Shown one piece after another: positions 61,701 through 64,000 of a stretch of DNA of 64,000 nucleotides. The position numbers and the translations under genes were made by a program. The notes under the pieces are model-generated. The model did not search any database and was not told the DNA's origin. It saw nothing but the letters and a program-made list of their open reading frames with translations. The stretch spans positions 4,224,001 to 4,288,000 of the forward strand of contig AP031358.1 of the NCBI GenBank assembly GCA_037833965.1, given 5' to 3'. The first letter of the stretch is position 1. Every line of letters begins with the position of its first letter. The DNA is from Marchantia polymorpha subsp. ruderalis. Its lineage: Eukaryota; Streptophyta; Marchantiopsida; Marchantiales; Marchantiaceae.

Positions 61701-64000
61701 GTTCAGGTAGGGAGCCCTTTACACGCTGCTTGATAACCCCAGCGTGTGAGCTGTTGGTGTCTGAGGGTCTCCTATTTCTCTAATCACGAAGTTGAGCGAT
61801 TAGATTATACGAATAACACTGCTGTCGATATTTTGCAGTCACAACACGACTACATGCTCGGAAATTATCCAGTTGGTCGGGACGATGCAGCTCAATTGGC
61901 AGCATTGCAGATCCTTGCCGAACTGGGCAATGTGTCAAGTCCAGAGACTGGCATGTACGTATGCTTCCGAATTTAGTTGATGGGGAGCTCAGCTACACTC
62001 TTCTTGCTGTATTTCGATGTAAGATGCTCTCATCTTTCAATTTCGGTATGTGTACTCATATTGCAAGGTTTATTTCGCAGGGACTGGTCTCAGCTGGTGG
62101 ATCGTGTCCTACCAAAGCAAGTGGCAGTTACTCGAGCGAAGCGTGACTGGGAACCCGACATCCTAAATCGCTATCGAGCAATGGTAAGTTCGTGATGTTA
62201 CAATGATTTTCTCGTGAGATTTTATTGTTTCTGCCGAAGGGCATGTGAACCTGAACTCTGTCTGTGATCTGGTTTGCTGTGAAGGCCCATTTGTCGAAGG
62301 ATGACGCAAGGCAACAGCTCTTGCGCATACTGCGATCTCTTCCATATGGAAACTCTGTCTTTTTCAGTGTTCGCAAGATCGAAGATCCCATTGGACTCCT
62401 TCCTGGGCGTATCATCCTGGGCATCAACAAACGAGGGGTGAGTATGAAGTTTCTGAAAATTAAATTCTTAATCTCTAGACTGCATTCCTAACAGATCTCC
62501 AAAATTCCTCTCCAATGAAGAACGGCCTAAGATTTGTTTGACACTGATTCCTATTCATATCGTGCAGGTTCATTTCTTCCGACCCGTACCGAAGGAATAT
62601 CTTCACTCAGCCGAGCTGCGAGATATTATGCAGTTTGGTAGCAGCAACACTGCCGTGTTTTTCAAAATGAGAGTGGCTGGTGTGCTCCACATCTTCCAAT
62701 TTGAAACGAAGCAGGGTGAAGATATATGTGTAGCCTTGCAAACTCACATCAATGACGTCATGTTGAGACGCTATTCAAGGACCCGTAACATTGCCAATGG
62801 TTCTGTTCCAAATGGACCGGAAGCAGCTGTTCCGAGTGCTAAGCCGCCTGGTATTGAAGTTTACGAGAAGCATGTACAAGAGATTACCAAACTCCTTGAA
62901 GAGTCTCAAAAGAAAATTGATCAGGTAAAGTTTGTTCTGTGATCTTGTGCTTTTAGTCAGACATTGCAGATCGGTCTCTAAGCCGGCTGTTCTTGAATGG
63001 GATGGACTAGTCTATGCTTTTCGCACTCAAATTACTTGGAATATTCACTTCAAAGTTTGCAACTGCAGTTGATGGAAGAGCTGAGGACCAGGGAGAAAAA
63101 GGAGAAAGACATGCTAGAAGAACTAGCCACGTTGAAGGATAAACTCCGGGCAGAAGAACAGGCGCGAGCTGAGCTTTTGGATGAGAAGGAGCAAATTGTG
63201 CTCAAGCTGGCTGAAGCGGAGACAAACCTTCAGGTGCACTTCATACACGATTCTGATGTTTTTTCCCACATGACAATCGATTCCTTGTCTATCTGTTCCT
63301 TGATTTCCTGTAGGAAGTAGTTCAATTCTACTTCATCTATGGTGCTAGTTTTACTGAACACTCGTCTGGAATCCTACAGACCGCTATGGCCGAGAAGGCA
63401 GAGATTGCTGAAACAGGTGCAAGTGGTTTAGAATCGGACAGTACTCCAACTAAAAGAGGATCACGCCTTTCTTCGATGTCTAGACGAGATAGGGATCTAC
63501 CCCCTGCTGGTAAAGACCAGAGTGCGCACATCCGTAGCCTTGAGAATCAGGTATGAAATGCGAATGTCTTTTGTGTTTTTTTTTAGTTTCGAACATCAGA
63601 TCTGTAGATTCCCGAACACATCAAATCTCCCGCAATGCAATATTTGGGATGGTCAAGACAATAGTGTGGATGACTCTGTTTCTGCATCTCATATCATGCT
63701 ATTCCCTACTTCTCCCCTTGTCTCAGGTGAAAGAACTTCGAAATGATTTAAGAATGAAAACCGAGGAGCTGAGGAAATCGGACCAACAGGCAAAAACTCT
63801 TGCCAAAGAAAAGCAGCTTCTTGAGCAGAAGATCATTCGTCTCGAGCAGAATAAGACCAACGAGGTAAGCAGATTTTATATTTTCTCCTTTCCGTAAGTT
63901 CATATGTGGTAAAGCGGATTCATCTTCTTGACGTATACAACGCAGCGGCACTGAGGCACTAAGATTGATACTATGACCTGGTTAATGCAGACCAAGGCGT
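58774..64000 (+). CDS. KCBP: KCBP (ZWICHEL) kinesin, N-terminal MyTH4-FERM and coiled coil; 3' part outside window
   Basis: Exons: 58774-58925, 59358-59459, 59871-59940, 60170-60301, 60486-61052, 61192-61291, 61525-61706, 61839-61954, 62081-62183, 62285-62437, 62568-62924, 63069-63233, 63380-63550, 63727-63864 and 63991 onward. This is 836 codons so far, all in phase. MyTH4 (about 150-305) shows PIPTSLLKMNSDL, YKHTLKRQELRDE and LKAWELMYLCAS. FERM (about 310-640) shows LTTIAFFLDETFEEISYD, LFKKRLFRESDEA, GNYPVGRDDAAQL, DPIGLLPGRIILGINKRG and FQFETKQGEDICVALQTH. Exons 12 to 14 are coiled coil. The family is a minus-end-directed, calmodulin-regulated kinesin whose motor and calmodulin sites are C-terminal, beyond this window. 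It works on microtubules and actin in division and cell shape. The exon 1 donor is the least certain. Confidence 0.97.

Overview
The window is nuclear plant DNA. It holds six intron-containing genes whose products are land-plant forms: an MLN51/Barentsz exon-junction protein, a MAF1 repressor of RNA polymerase III, an RRP9/U3-55K WD40 protein, TRAPPC5, a group C bZIP factor, and the N-terminal two thirds of a KCBP kinesin. Introns are GT-AG, up to 3.5 kb long. Gene flanks are CT- or GC-rich and are separated by strongly AT-rich blocks. A non-seed plant, perhaps a bryophyte, fits this style, but the organism is an inference that I hold with low confidence.

Layout. 138-9679 (minus): MLN51, seven coding exons, 685 aa. 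Its introns carry a degenerate pogo/Tc5-type transposase fragment, a five-unit 258-bp tandem array, several hairpins and small duplications. 9.7-10.6 kb: CT-rich promoter and leader. 10.6-17.3 kb: AT-rich gene-free DNA with an old reversed LTR doublet (14857-15567). 17333-23395 (plus): a young, nearly intact Ty3/gypsy chromovirus with 420-bp LTRs, separate gag and pol frames and a chromodomain. 23.4-28.9 kb: mostly AT-rich, no gene seen. 29466-33212 (plus): MAF1, ten exons, 225 aa, with two tandem tRNA-shaped sequences in intron 5. 33.2-34.8 kb: convergent spacer with nested palindromes. 34773-37762 (minus): RRP9, seven exons, 528 aa. 40257-42459 (minus): TRAPPC5, eight exons, 194 aa. 42.5-47.9 kb: GC-rich promoter, an AT-rich block, then the bZIP leader. 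47936-50842 (plus): group C bZIP, six exons, 483 aa, with an overlapping uORF. 50.8-58.8 kb: no recognised gene. 58774-64000 (plus): KCBP exons 1-15, running off the window before the motor domain.

The exon chains of all six genes were built by hand from splice consensus, phase agreement and family alignment. Each of the five complete genes sums to a whole number of codons ending in a stop. No operon logic applies. MAF1 (Pol III repression) and RRP9 (rRNA processing) are convergent neighbours, both in ribosome and small-RNA supply.

The two most striking signals are: (1) a complete -1 ribosomal frameshift signal at the gag-pol junction of the chromovirus, consisting of an in-phase GGGAAAC heptamer, a 7-nt spacer, an 8-bp stem and a possible pseudoknot; and (2) two identical class II tRNA-like cloverleaves with Pol III-style boxes and T-runs, in tandem, inside an intron of the gene for the Pol III repressor MAF1.
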